A stretch of DNA of 64,000 bases from positions 868,001 to 932,000 of the forward strand of contig NZ_CP007474.1 in NCBI RefSeq assembly GCF_000632845.1, written 5' to 3'. The translations under genes and the position numbers were made by a program. How positions within the stretch are numbered: position 1 is the stretch's first letter; every line of letters begins with the position of its first letter. The notes under the pieces were generated by a model. The model had not been told where the DNA came from. It made no database searches and saw nothing but the letters and a program-made list of their open reading frames with translations. Of the stretch, positions 50,280 to 60,372 are shown piece after piece. The stretch is from Ehrlichia japonica (GTDB lineage: Bacteria > Pseudomonadota > Alphaproteobacteria > Rickettsiales > Anaplasmataceae).

Positions 50280-51280
50280 TTTTACTAATACTATAAGAAC
50301 AATATACAAATACAAAAAGGCAATTCTTCTGTTTTAAAAACTACACAATACGCAACTTACTTATTAAAATAAATAACTTAATCCAATACACTAAATGAAT
50401 ACCAATTCAAAACAAACTAGCACTTTATGTGTTCTACACTGTAAAACAATATACAACCACAAAAAGACAATACTTCTATTTTAAAACTACAATCAATACT
50501 CAAACTACTTCTTAGAATAAATAATTCAACCCAATATACTAAATGAATACCAATCCAAGACAAACTAGCACTTTATGTGTTCTACACTGTAAAACAATAT
50601 ACAACCACAAAAAGACAATACTTCTATTTTAAAACTACAATCAATACTCAAACTACTTCTTAGAATAAATAATTCAACCCAATATACTAAATGAATACCA
50701 ATCCAAGACAAACTAGCACTTTATGTGTTCTACACTGTAAAACAATATACAACCACAAAAAGACAATGCTTCTATTTTAAAACTACAATCAATACTCAAA
50801 CTACTTCTTAAAATAAATAATTCAACCCAATATACTAAATGAATACCAATCCAAGATAAACTAGCACTTTATGTGTTCTACACTGTAAAACAGTATACAA
50901 CCACAAAAAGACAATGCTTCTATTTTAAAACTACAATCAATACTCAAACTACTTCTTAGAATAAATAATTCAACCCAATATATTAAATGAATACCAATCC
51001 AAGACAAACCAGCATTTTATGTGTTCTACACTATAGAACAATATCATAAACCTAAAAAGGTAATGATCCTGTATTTCATTATACACAACTTATTTATTAA
51101 AATAAGGACTTAATCAATGTATTAAATAAAATATCAATGCAAAATAACGCAGTATTCAATATATTTTTATACTATAAAAATAAATACATAAAGGTATGAA
51201 TACTGTATTTCAAACTACAATTAACATACAATTCATTTACTGAAACAAAAACTCAAAATTCACTAATTAAACTGAATAAT
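50280..51280. repeat. 148-bp intergenic tandem array, five good copies with decayed flanks
   Basis: The segment CACTTTATGTGTTCTACACT recurs at 50421, 50569, 50717 and 50865, and with changes at 51013, an exact 148-bp spacing. The central copies are nearly identical. The first copy (from about 50280) and the sequence after about 51060 are progressively diverged, which is the pattern expected if the centre of an array is homogenised. No open frame or gene-derived segment was recognised in the unit. Confidence 0.95.
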
Positions 51281-51473
51281 CATTATGCAGAAACCTAAAA
51301 CTAAAGAAGCAACCAATTAACCTCACTAGCACTTTGAAAATTTCAAGTTTTTTTCTTCATATACTTTACTATCAATAATTCTAGTATTATATAACCAATT
51401 ACATATCTTTACAAAATAATAGTATCTTAAATATTTACAATTCCTCTATATTTATTACACGCAGTTTTCTTAA
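51281..51473. other. Gap between the repeat array and the PerM-family gene
   Basis: No gene is seen. The stretch is AT-rich. Confidence 0.35.
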
Positions 51474-52610
51474 TTAAGTATCATTATAAAACTTACTATT
51501 CATGTAATGAGTTATAAATGCTCTGACGAATACACCAACTATTGCCGTTATAGGGATTGACAATAATATGCCTGTAAATCCAATCTGCGATCCACACGTT
51601 ATCATACCAATGATTATCCATATAGGATGTATATCCACTTGTTTTCCTATTAATAGCGGAGTAATGATATTTGATTCAACTAACTGTCCAACAACAAATA
51701 TCGTTAATACTATCCCACATATCGTCCAACTATTAAACTGTAGCATTGTTGTAATCAAACTCAACATTGCACAGAAAACAGGTCCTACATATGGAACAAA
51801 AGTCATTATACCTGATATAAATCCTATGATTAAAAAATACTTTAATTTTATCAAACTGAAACACATGATATAGTATGTAGCCATAATAAAACATACACTC
51901 AATTGACCCCTAATATAAGCTGAAATCACATGATCTATCCTTTCTGCATATAGCTTAGCAGCACTTTGATATTTGATAGGAATTAATGCATTTGTACATT
52001 CAATAATTGATGGCCAATTACACAATATATAGAATAACAACAGAGGAGTAACTAATATTATAGAAATTGTATAACTAATGCTTATACTAGAATTTATCGC
52101 ACCAAACAATATATCATCTAAATTTTTTAGTAAACTTCCAAGAATACCTATAAGAGGTTTTATATTTTCGTAATGTAATAAACTTTCAAAAGATGATTGT
52201 GGCAACTTTACTGTATTCAACATTTCTTCATAGTCAACTATACTATATTTTTGAAGAAGAGAAGTTATACTGTCTTTATGAATTAACGGTATTTTTTCTA
52301 TAAGAAACTTTACAAGTGACAACAACTGCGAATAAGCAGTAGGAATGAAACTTACTAAAAATGCTACAATTATAAATAACGAAGATAGTAAAATTATACT
52401 TACAGAAAGTCGCCTTGATAACTTAAATCTTTGTAATTTATCTACTAACGGATTCAGGAGATAAGCCATTACTGCAGCAGTACAACATGGAGCAAGTACA
52501 GGCTTAACAATAACCATTACCAATACACCCACCAGTATAATAATACCATGTATTATATATTCATTAACTAACTTAAAAAATTGACCGTTCATCAGTTCAT
52601 GCATATGCAT
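51474..52610 (-). CDS. AI-2E/PerM family membrane protein
   Basis: The 378-residue protein has eight or so hydrophobic segments in the order of the AI-2E family transporter (PerM/YdiK type). An N-terminal pair of helices contains PVLAPCCTAAVMAYLLNPLV. A long soluble loop covers about 95-160. The C-terminal half contains ISAYIRGQLSVCFIMATYY, FVPYVGPVFCAMLS and GKQVDIHPIWIIIGMITCG, which matches the diagnostic G-x-x-V-x-x-HP motif of the family. Members have been linked to AI-2 export or Na+/H+ exchange; the substrate here is unknown. Several ATGs near the start (52604, 52610) are possible. Confidence 0.9.
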   Translation of the reverse strand: MHMHELMNGQFFKLVNEYIIHGIIILVGVLVMVIVKPVLAPCCTAAVMAYLLNPLVDKLQRFKLSRRLSVSIILLSSLFIIVAFLVSFIPTAYSQLLSLVKFLIEKIPLIHKDSITSLLQKYSIVDYEEMLNTVKLPQSSFESLLHYENIKPLIGILGSLLKNLDDILFGAINSSISISYTISIILVTPLLLFYILCNWPSIIECTNALIPIKYQSAAKLYAERIDHVISAYIRGQLSVCFIMATYYIMCFSLIKLKYFLIIGFISGIMTFVPYVGPVFCAMLSLITTMLQFNSWTICGIVLTIFVVGQLVESNIITPLLIGKQVDIHPIWIIIGMITCGSQIGFTGILLSIPITAIVGVFVRAFITHYMNSKFYNDT

Positions 52611-53319
52611 TTTTAGACATTATACTATCTTAGCATTTTTTGCATAGACTAATATATAAAGATTTTTTTATTCATTACCTTGATTTCCATGGAAAGCTCT
52701 ATCATATTTGTATAAACCACGCCGCACTTATTAATAACAAATCTATAGAAATAAGAGATCTAGTCTTTGTTATATGTTTAGAAAAATAAACTTTTCTAAT
52801 ATTTCCTAGGTCAACCCACCTATACCTACAATCCACAGATTTTTAACTTAATAACCCAAATTTATGCATATCAAACTAAAAAATGATCAAACTTAATAAA
52901 AAATGTATATTTTTCATGTTAATAAACCACACAAAGTAGGATAAAAGGGGTATTTCTGTAACAAGTATAAAATTAAAAGAGTTGTTACAAAAAATCTATT
53001 TATATGATTACCAATATAAGTAATCACGCACACATAAAAATACCTATATTCAATTTTTCTCTTGTAACCTCTCCTGAATTATAAAAAAAGCAAAATATGG
53101 CTGAGGTAAAACTTACAAGAAAAATCTTTCTACCAATGAATCTTAATCTTACAAAGAATACTGAATACTCATAAGCAAAACAGTATAAATTGCTAATAAA
53201 ATACACCTATTCATTTTGTTTAGCTTACAAAAAAACAGAACTTAGTAATAGGCAAAATGTGTAAATTACAAATCAACACCCAACCTGAAGTACGAAGAAT
53301 ATTATAAAATTATAATCCT
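52611..53319. other. Long gap before tRNA-Leu
   Basis: 709 bp without a supported gene. A 25-codon frame at about 53096 (MAEVKLTRKIFLPMNLN) begins well but stops early and has no ribosome site; it could be a gene relic. The minus-strand open frame at 53024-53206 covers the same segment and looks like chance. No tRNA, tmRNA or SRP RNA is recognised. Confidence 0.45.
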
Positions 53320-53406
53320 TGGTGCCCATGGGGAGACTTGAACTCCCACGATCTTACGATCAACGGATTTTAAGTCCGCAGCGTCTACCGATTCCGCCAC
53401 GTGGGC
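53320..53406 (-). tRNA. tRNA-Leu (anticodon TAA)
   Basis: Minus-strand cloverleaf starting GCCCACGTGGCGGAATCGG. The anticodon arm is GCGGA-CTTAAAA-TCCGT (TAA; complement at 53370-53372). It has a long variable arm, the T arm GGGAG-TTCAAGT-CTCCC, and ends with discriminator A followed by CCA (53322-53320), which here is present in the DNA. The acceptor stem has one C-A mismatch. It begins 17 bp after the rpsD stop codon on the same strand, so it is probably processed from the rpsD transcript. Confidence 0.95.
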
Positions 53407-53423
53407 GCATTGCATTATATATA

Positions 53424-54032
53424 TTACCTAGAATAGAACTCTATAACCAAATTAACTTCCATAGCTGCTGGATATGGTATTTCACAATACTTAGGAACCC
53501 TTAAATACCTTATAGACTTTTCTTGAGTATCAACTTCTAAGTAGTCAGGTACCCTCTGTTCTTGAGCCTGTAATGCAAAAATAACTGCAGGTAAACTTTT
53601 TGCTTGTTCCTTTAATGTAACTACATCACCTACTTTTACGATATAGCTTGATATATTTACTACCCTACCGTTAACTAAAACATGCTTATGAGATATTAGC
53701 TGCCTTGCAGAAAAAATAGTTGGGACAAGCCCAGAATTATATAAAATACTCGATAACCTAGATTCCAATAACCCAACAAAATTGTCTCCAGTATCACCTC
53801 TCTTCTTATAAGCTTTTAAGAAAACATTACGCATCTGCTTACTACTTATAGCGTAATAAAACTTAAACTTCTTATGCGCTGCAAACTGCTTACCAAAATC
53901 AGATGGCTTCTTATAGCCCATATTACCATGCTGACCAGGTGGATAATTTCTCGTATTAAATGGATCTTTAGACCTACCCCAAAGACTTACACCTAACCTA
54001 CGACTTGCTCTATATTTTCTCTGTATTACCAT
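53424..54032 (-). CDS. rpsD: 30S ribosomal protein S4
   Basis: S4 nucleates 30S assembly by binding 16S rRNA. The 202-residue protein shows the N-terminal [15 protein letters not shown] and the [17 protein letters not shown] segment. The S4 RNA-binding domain covers about 92-155: [37 protein letters not shown] written in two blocks, with the classical RQ-I-x-H-x-H-V-x-VNG signature. A near-consensus promoter lies about 110-140 bp upstream. Confidence 0.97.
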   Translation of the reverse strand: MVIQRKYRASRRLGVSLWGRSKDPFNTRNYPPGQHGNMGYKKPSDFGKQFAAHKKFKFYYAISSKQMRNVFLKAYKKRGDTGDNFVGLLESRLSSILYNSGLVPTIFSARQLISHKHVLVNGRVVNISSYIVKVGDVVTLKEQAKSLPAVIFALQAQEQRVPDYLEVDTQEKSIRYLRVPKYCEIPYPAAMEVNLVIEFYSR

Positions 54033-54142
54033 ATACCCTTATTTATAAACAACTTAAAACAACACACGAGCACTAAAAACACTCTTTAATATAACATGAT
54101 ACAAATATCCCAGCCTTGCAAATACAAAACCGCATAGGTTTT

Positions 54143-54171
54143 AGTATCATAATTTTATCAATATATGTCAA
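54143..54171 (-). promoter_or_regulatory. Promoter of rpsD (and probably tRNA-Leu)
   Basis: Minus strand TTGACA (54171-54166), 17 bp, GATACT (54148-54143). A short inverted repeat, AAAACC-GCATA-GGTTTT (54126-54142), lies immediately downstream in the leader, which is about 105 nt long. It could be part of a control element, but this is not shown. Confidence 0.65.
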
Positions 54172-54418
54172 CGTATTTTTACGAATTTATGATTATACAC
54201 TTATAACAGAGTATTGCAAATTACATGAGTTTAGTAGACTGTTTACCTACATATTCAGACAATAACATACTAAGAATCTTTTTATAGTCTAGATTACCAA
54301 CTGATTATTAAATTACCTTTATAAATTCCTTTACATAATATGTAAATTTACTAGCATGGCGGCAGCAACAATATTACTATTATAATGTTAAAACAAACTC
54401 ACACACGGTAATTAATCA
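54172..54418. other. Divergent gap between rpsD and hdaA
   Basis: The spacer holds the upstream region of both genes. TATAAT at 54381-54386 is a good -10 box for hdaA, but no matching -35 is visible. No gene is seen. Confidence 0.4.
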
Positions 54419-55087
54419 ATGCAACTAACATTATTTAATCTCGAAGATAGTTATTCATACCACTATCATGACTACATACTGTTAGAGCAAAATAAAACAA
54501 CATATAATATGCTAATGAATCAAGAATGGAATTCCTTTATTCTATATGGAAAATCAGGATCAGGCAAAACTCATCTTGCTCATATATGGCAAAAACTTAA
54601 AAATGCTATGTTTATTGATCAATACTTAATCAATACTAAAGACGATATAGGAAATATAATATCAAATAGTAGTGCTTTTATCATTGAGGATATAGATAAC
54701 ATAGATAATGAACTATCGATATTACATTACTATAATTATATAAAAGAAAACAAAAAGTTATTACTCATGACTTCCTCCATGGCTCCAAAATTACTCAATT
54801 ATCATATAAAAGATCTAAAATCTCGTATATTACACACTATGAGTGCAAAATTAGCCAATCCAGATGAAGAATTATTAAAAATTATGCTTATAAAATTATT
54901 TGCTGATAAACAAATACACATAGAGCTAAAAGTTATAAACTATATTCTCAACAACACAGAACGGTCCTTTCAAAATTTAAGTAATATAGTAAAATGCATA
55001 GTTAGGGATTTACCTTATTATAACAATGGTGTTACAATACCATTTGTAAAGTCCATAATAGAGAAAAATGACCGAGTATCAATATAA
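54419..55087 (+). CDS. hdaA: DnaA-related regulatory ATPase HdaA
   Basis: HdaA/Hda proteins lack a DNA-binding domain and, with the beta clamp, stimulate ATP hydrolysis by DnaA to prevent re-initiation. The 222-residue protein begins MQLTLFNL, a Q-x-x-L-x-L/F clamp-binding motif expected at the Hda N-terminus. The Walker A motif is ILYGKSGSGKTHLAHIW (about 41-57). The Walker B region is FIIEDIDNID (about 86-95), and the sensor segment is LLMTSSMAPKLLNYHIKDLKSRI. It overlaps thiD by 20 bp, so the two are one transcript. Confidence 0.88.
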   Translation: MQLTLFNLEDSYSYHYHDYILLEQNKTTYNMLMNQEWNSFILYGKSGSGKTHLAHIWQKLKNAMFIDQYLINTKDDIGNIISNSSAFIIEDIDNIDNELSILHYYNYIKENKKLLLMTSSMAPKLLNYHIKDLKSRILHTMSAKLANPDEELLKIMLIKLFADKQIHIELKVINYILNNTERSFQNLSNIVKCIVRDLPYYNNGVTIPFVKSIIEKNDRVSI

Positions 55088-55877
55088 AGGTAAAGTATTA
55101 ACCATAGCTGGTTCTGATTCAGGGGGTGGTGCTGGTATTCAAGCAGATATAAAAACTATATCTGCACTAGGGTGTTATGCTGCAAGCTGCATTACATCAG
55201 TAACAGCACAAAACACAATCCAAGTTTACAGTATATATAACATACCACAACATATTATTCAGCAACAAATAGAGGCTGTTTTATCTGATATCAATATAGA
55301 TACCATAAAAATTGGTATGTTACCATCTTATGAAGTAATAAAGACAGTAGCACTATCTTTACCAGATATCCCTATTGTTGTAGATCCAGTAATGGTATCA
55401 GCATCAAATTTCAGATTAATGGATAATAATGCAATTTCTGATTTTATAGAACATATAATTCCAAGAACAACAATAATTACCCCAAATATACTAGAAGCAG
55501 AAACCTTAGCTCAAATCGATATAAAAGATCAAAATGATATGATAAAAGCAAGTCAAATAATAAAATCATTAGGGGCAAAATATGTTTTGATTAAAGGTGG
55601 ACATATAAATCAAGAAATTATAAATAATATTTTACTTACAGAAGAAAATCAAATTTTGAACTTCTCACATAAAAGAACCTTTAATGATGAGTTACACGGT
55701 ACAGGCTGTACCTTATCCTCAGCCATTGCAAGTTTTATATCACAAAAAATTTCAATACAAGAGAGTGTAAATCTAGCTATTCAATATATCCTCAATACTA
55801 TAAAGACAGTACCACAAATAGGAAAAGGTAACAACCCTGTATTTCATAACTACAACATCATAAGCACTGATCCCTAA
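55068..55877 (+). CDS. thiD: Hydroxymethylpyrimidine/phosphomethylpyrimidine kinase ThiD
   Basis: ThiD phosphorylates HMP and HMP phosphate for thiamine synthesis. The 269-residue protein has LTIAGSDSGGGAGIQADIKT near the start, the substrate region SVTAQNT, and IVVDPVMVSASNF. YVLIKGGHI lies mid-sequence, and the C-terminal anion hole and catalytic cysteine are in DELHGTGCTLSSAIASFI (about 208-225). Together with thiE it indicates retained thiamine synthesis from HMP. Its start overlaps the hdaA end by 20 bp. Confidence 0.95.
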   Translation: MTEYQYKGKVLTIAGSDSGGGAGIQADIKTISALGCYAASCITSVTAQNTIQVYSIYNIPQHIIQQQIEAVLSDINIDTIKIGMLPSYEVIKTVALSLPDIPIVVDPVMVSASNFRLMDNNAISDFIEHIIPRTTIITPNILEAETLAQIDIKDQNDMIKASQIIKSLGAKYVLIKGGHINQEIINNILLTEENQILNFSHKRTFNDELHGTGCTLSSAIASFISQKISIQESVNLAIQYILNTIKTVPQIGKGNNPVFHNYNIISTDP

Positions 55878-55881
55878 TAAA

Positions 55882-55912
55882 AAATCTTTAGTTTCAAAGA
55901 TTTCATTTTTAC
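55882..55912 (+). terminator. Hairpin with T-run after thiD
   Basis: AAATCTTT-AGTTTC-AAAGATTT forms an 8-bp stem with a 6-nt loop, followed by CATTTTT. It starts 5 bp after the thiD stop and looks like an intrinsic terminator of the hdaA-thiD transcript, weak because the stem is AT-rich. Confidence 0.6.
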
Positions 55913-56226
55913 GTTACTAATTCTCAATCTAAATTAAACAATTATATACCCTAATTTTACACATTCTAGGTTGATAATTATAAGACAGTTTTACTCTCGC
56001 AGATATAAAGCAATAAACATATTCTAAGTTTTAGAAAGTGAGAATATTTTATTATAGTGTCAATATTGCATACTATCCATTTTAATAAAATATTTTATCT
56101 GATAATATCTCACTTATAAATATTCTCTAACAATCATATACACAATAAATTTATTCTTGTAATCAGTGATAGCAAACAATATCCACAAACTCAGCTTTCC
56201 CTCAATTCTTACATAATATGTGATTA
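55913..56226. other. Gap after thiD
   Basis: AT-rich, with no gene or repeat recognised. hdaA-thiD and the minus-strand gene at 56227 converge on it. Confidence 0.4.
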
Positions 56227-57492
56227 CTATACAGCTTTAGTAGATGTTTTTCTTTGCTTACTTATCTCTCGACTGATATCTTGTTTTGTGCCACATAAAA
56301 TCTCCTTACTTAATTCACCACCAAGTTGAGTGATTTGATTCAAATCTTTACGACTAATTTTTCTCCTCTGCTGACTCTGTTCGTCTTCCTGCATTGATTC
56401 TTCTCTATTGCCTTTCTGATTCAGGATAAATCCATATTTCTCACTTACATGCTTTCTCAAAGTTCCTTCATCTCCACACAATCTAGCTTTACATAGTACA
56501 CATGTTTTAACCAGATCTACACCTGAATCTTTAAGGCCTAAAAACAATGACTTTGCTGACTGATTAACAGCAGCCACCCCTGCCGTCATTGCTAAACATC
56601 TCATATTACTATTATGTATAGCATTTGTTATTGAACTAGGGAATCTTATTACAGCTTCAGCAAAATTACCGGCACCTTTGAGAACAGTAGAACAACATGT
56701 TAAACAATTTCCAACAATAGATAATAAAAATATTAATGATGTGAGAAAATACGGCTTTTTAGTACCTGATAAAACCCCAGAACTTGTCCGCATTATTTTC
56801 TTATCTACTTTTTCAGCAAGATATCCGCTCAAGCTATTAGCACAATGTGCTATACCAAGTAATACTGAAGAACTTAACCTACATACACATCCAACAGCTA
56901 ATCCAGCTACATTTAATGGTAACATAAGGAAAGAAAGAAGCAAGTCTGTCTGCCCAGTCTCATAAGATCTAACAGAAAAAGAAAAAGGATATACTTGCTG
57001 TTCTGTACTTAAGAAAACATCTCTGTTACCACCTTTCACAACAGGATCAACACATTTTCTACCATCATAAGCCACAACTAACACTTTATTCTCTTCTGAT
57101 TTAGATTCAAAATCCTTATAATAATTAGTTCCAGCAGTATTTATAGCATATAACCTATGTCCTTGCACATTTACAACTGGTCCTTTATCAGGGCTTATTA
57201 ATGGAACAACTGGATATCTTTTTCCCTTAAATATTAAATAGTTTCCCTGAATTTCTAAACCTAAATTATGACATTTACTTGACACATATTTACATGTTTG
57301 ATTTCTATGCAGAACTGGAAGTTGCGCTCTACATACAACTTTTTGATTAATTCCAAAGTCAGGCAATATTCTAAGAAGTGGTACAACGCCAAAATAACTA
57401 TATGCTTTGCGTACAACACCAAACACCTTCGAAGGAGAAAACGGTATATATCTAGTACCACCCCTAAGAGCACGAAAAAAATTATTTAACAT
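56227..57492 (-). CDS. Unrecognised protein with two hydrophobic regions and a polar basic tail
   Basis: From the ATG at 57492 (AGGA ribosome site 5 bp upstream) the protein has 421 residues; a TTG three codons upstream is less likely. The first 180 residues are a mixed region with cysteines and short hydrophobic strands. Two hydrophobic blocks follow (about 186-218 LLLSFLMLPLNVAGLAVGC, and about 250-275 SLIFLLSIVGNCLTCC), suggesting membrane insertion. A cysteine pair lies at about 333-342 (CVLCKARLCG). The last 60 residues are highly polar and rich in Lys, Arg, Gln and Glu (QQRRKISRKDL, REISKQRKTSTKAV). A basic C-terminal tail is a loose hallmark of type IV secretion substrates, but this alone does not establish one. 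Confidence 0.75.
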   Translation of the reverse strand: MLNNFFRALRGGTRYIPFSPSKVFGVVRKAYSYFGVVPLLRILPDFGINQKVVCRAQLPVLHRNQTCKYVSSKCHNLGLEIQGNYLIFKGKRYPVVPLISPDKGPVVNVQGHRLYAINTAGTNYYKDFESKSEENKVLVVAYDGRKCVDPVVKGGNRDVFLSTEQQVYPFSFSVRSYETGQTDLLLSFLMLPLNVAGLAVGCVCRLSSSVLLGIAHCANSLSGYLAEKVDKKIMRTSSGVLSGTKKPYFLTSLIFLLSIVGNCLTCCSTVLKGAGNFAEAVIRFPSSITNAIHNSNMRCLAMTAGVAAVNQSAKSLFLGLKDSGVDLVKTCVLCKARLCGDEGTLRKHVSEKYGFILNQKGNREESMQEDEQSQQRRKISRKDLNQITQLGGELSKEILCGTKQDISREISKQRKTSTKAV

Positions 57493-57710
57493 ATTCCTCA
57501 ATTAATACTATTACAATAATTATACATCTAAATATATCATATTATATAATAGTAAAAAAATTAATATCAAAAACATTTAACAAAGGAAGTAGAAATACAA
57601 GTACCCTATACAAACACAGATTTATTGATTGAAAAATACCTCAGCCTATATATAGAAAATTATTAACTAGAAATTTTCTTATTTATTAAAGATACAGAAA
57701 ATAAAAGGCA

Positions 57711-58067
57711 TTAATATCTTATTAAGATATTATATAAAATTACAAATGCTAAAAATAATGTAGTTAAAATCACAATCCCCTTAATAACAAGAAATACAGA
57801 TATCCTTAATACAAGAGAGTGTATATAATCTTCTAATATGACCTGTACACCTAAAACTGCATGATAAAATGCAAACACAAAAAAGCATAACAAAACAATA
57901 AGATCAGTACTACTTACATCTGAAATAGATAAGTGAAGCTCTGGAAAAGACTTAAGTATTAAAGAAATAACACTAAGAAACTTAAATAAAAACCACAGGG
58001 AAAAAGGAAGCAAAATACAAGCTGTAACTCTTTGACTCAACCAATGATAAACTGAATGACTAACCAT
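57711..58067 (-). CDS. sdhD: Succinate dehydrogenase membrane anchor subunit
   Basis: SdhD, with SdhC, anchors complex II, binds haem b and reduces ubiquinone. The 118-residue protein has three membrane helices. HWLSQRVTACILLPFSLW is the helix I start with the conserved R/S quinone-site region. FAFYHAVLGVQVILEDYIH contains the haem-ligand H-x-x-x-G and the E/D-DY-x-H end typical of SdhD. It follows sdhC by 12 bp. sdhA and sdhB are not in this window, so the operon is split or they lie elsewhere. Confidence 0.9.
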   Translation of the reverse strand: MVSHSVYHWLSQRVTACILLPFSLWFLFKFLSVISLILKSFPELHLSISDVSSTDLIVLLCFFVFAFYHAVLGVQVILEDYIHSLVLRISVFLVIKGIVILTTLFLAFVILYNILIRY

Positions 58068-58079
58068 AATTTTATACCA

Positions 58080-58466
58080 TTAACTTAGGAAAAAACTATA
58101 AAGTACAAAAGATGAGAATAGACATAAACAAACAACTACTATCCCTGTAATTTTCACTGCAGATTTAGTTAAACCAAACCCTAAATCCCATAAAATGTGC
58201 CTTATACCATTTAAATAATGGTAACACAGTACATTTAACCAAACAAAAGCTAACAATTTAAAGCAATATAATGAAATATAAGAACTACAAAGAAAACTAT
58301 AAACCCCATAAACCATCTGGGGACACAAGAAAGAAGCAATAAAGCACCAAGAAAGAATTAATAAACCTAAAAATAGTATTATACCACTAAACCGGTGCAT
58401 AATAGAAAGCTTATATACAACCTTGTATATCTGTAAATGCGGTGATAAAGGCCTAATTTTTGACAT
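58080..58466 (-). CDS. sdhC: Succinate dehydrogenase cytochrome b subunit
   Basis: SdhC carries the haem b and quinone site of complex II. From the ATG at 58466 the protein has 128 residues: MSKIRPLSPHLQIYKVVYKL contains the RPLSPHLQIY signature, SIMHRFSGIILF holds the quinone-site Ser/Arg, and CYHYLNGIRHILWDLGFGL has the haem histidine in H-x-x-x-G-x-RH-x-x-x-D. Three membrane helices are evident. The longer frame from TTG at 58472 is unlikely. It lies 171 bp downstream of the 16S rRNA on the same strand and could receive read-through from it. Confidence 0.93.
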   Translation of the reverse strand: MSKIRPLSPHLQIYKVVYKLSIMHRFSGIILFLGLLILSWCFIASFLCPQMVYGVYSFLCSSYISLYCFKLLAFVWLNVLCYHYLNGIRHILWDLGFGLTKSAVKITGIVVVCLCLFSSFVLYSFFLS

Positions 58467-58636
58467 TATCAAATTTCACAAAAATAAAACAAATTTTAAA
58501 GAAATCTATGCCTAACTATAAAGATCAACTATAAATTTCAATCATTCAGATAAAACAATCAGACAAAATAGAAATAAAGACGGCGTAGCACCTTATCAAA
58601 ACATTACTAAAAAATAACATCAGATAAGAAAGCCTA

Positions 58637-60145
<1,509 letters not shown>

Positions 60146-60148
60146 GAC

Positions 60149-60170
60149 AAGCCATATATACATATGGCTT
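60149..60170 (-). promoter_or_regulatory. Leader hairpin next to the 16S rRNA 5' end
   Basis: AAGCCATAT-ATAC-ATATGGCTT is a perfect 9-bp hairpin ending four bases upstream of the predicted mature 5' end. It may be a processing signal for the lone 16S transcript. Confidence 0.5.
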
Positions 60171-60310
60171 GGACTCATGCAAACAAACATAAATACGTCA
60201 ATGCATGATAAATAAATATAGCTATTATGCATCGCCGCCTTTATTTCTATTCTATAAACTTTAAACTATTCAAACAACTTCATCATTTATGACACTTAGC
60301 CATGGGTTGG

Positions 60311-60339
60311 ATTATCCATTAATATATGATTAATGTCAA
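60311..60339 (-). promoter_or_regulatory. Promoter of 16S rRNA
   Basis: Minus strand TTGACA (60339-60334), 17-bp spacer, GATAAT (60316-60311). The leader to the mature 5' end is about 160 nt. It sits just downstream of the stop of the aroA-like gene and is the best -35/-10 pair seen in the window. Confidence 0.72.
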
Positions 60340-60372
60340 TACATTTTTTAACATTAATTTTAAAATGATAAA

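Noticed and set aside
50280-51280. CRISPR array
   Set aside because: The repeats are contiguous 148-bp units without spacers of different sequence, and no cas gene is present.
53024-53206. Possible small genes on both strands
   Set aside because: Neither the minus-strand 60-residue frame nor the plus-strand 25-codon frame (MAEVKLTRK) has a ribosome site or recognisable family; at most a relic.
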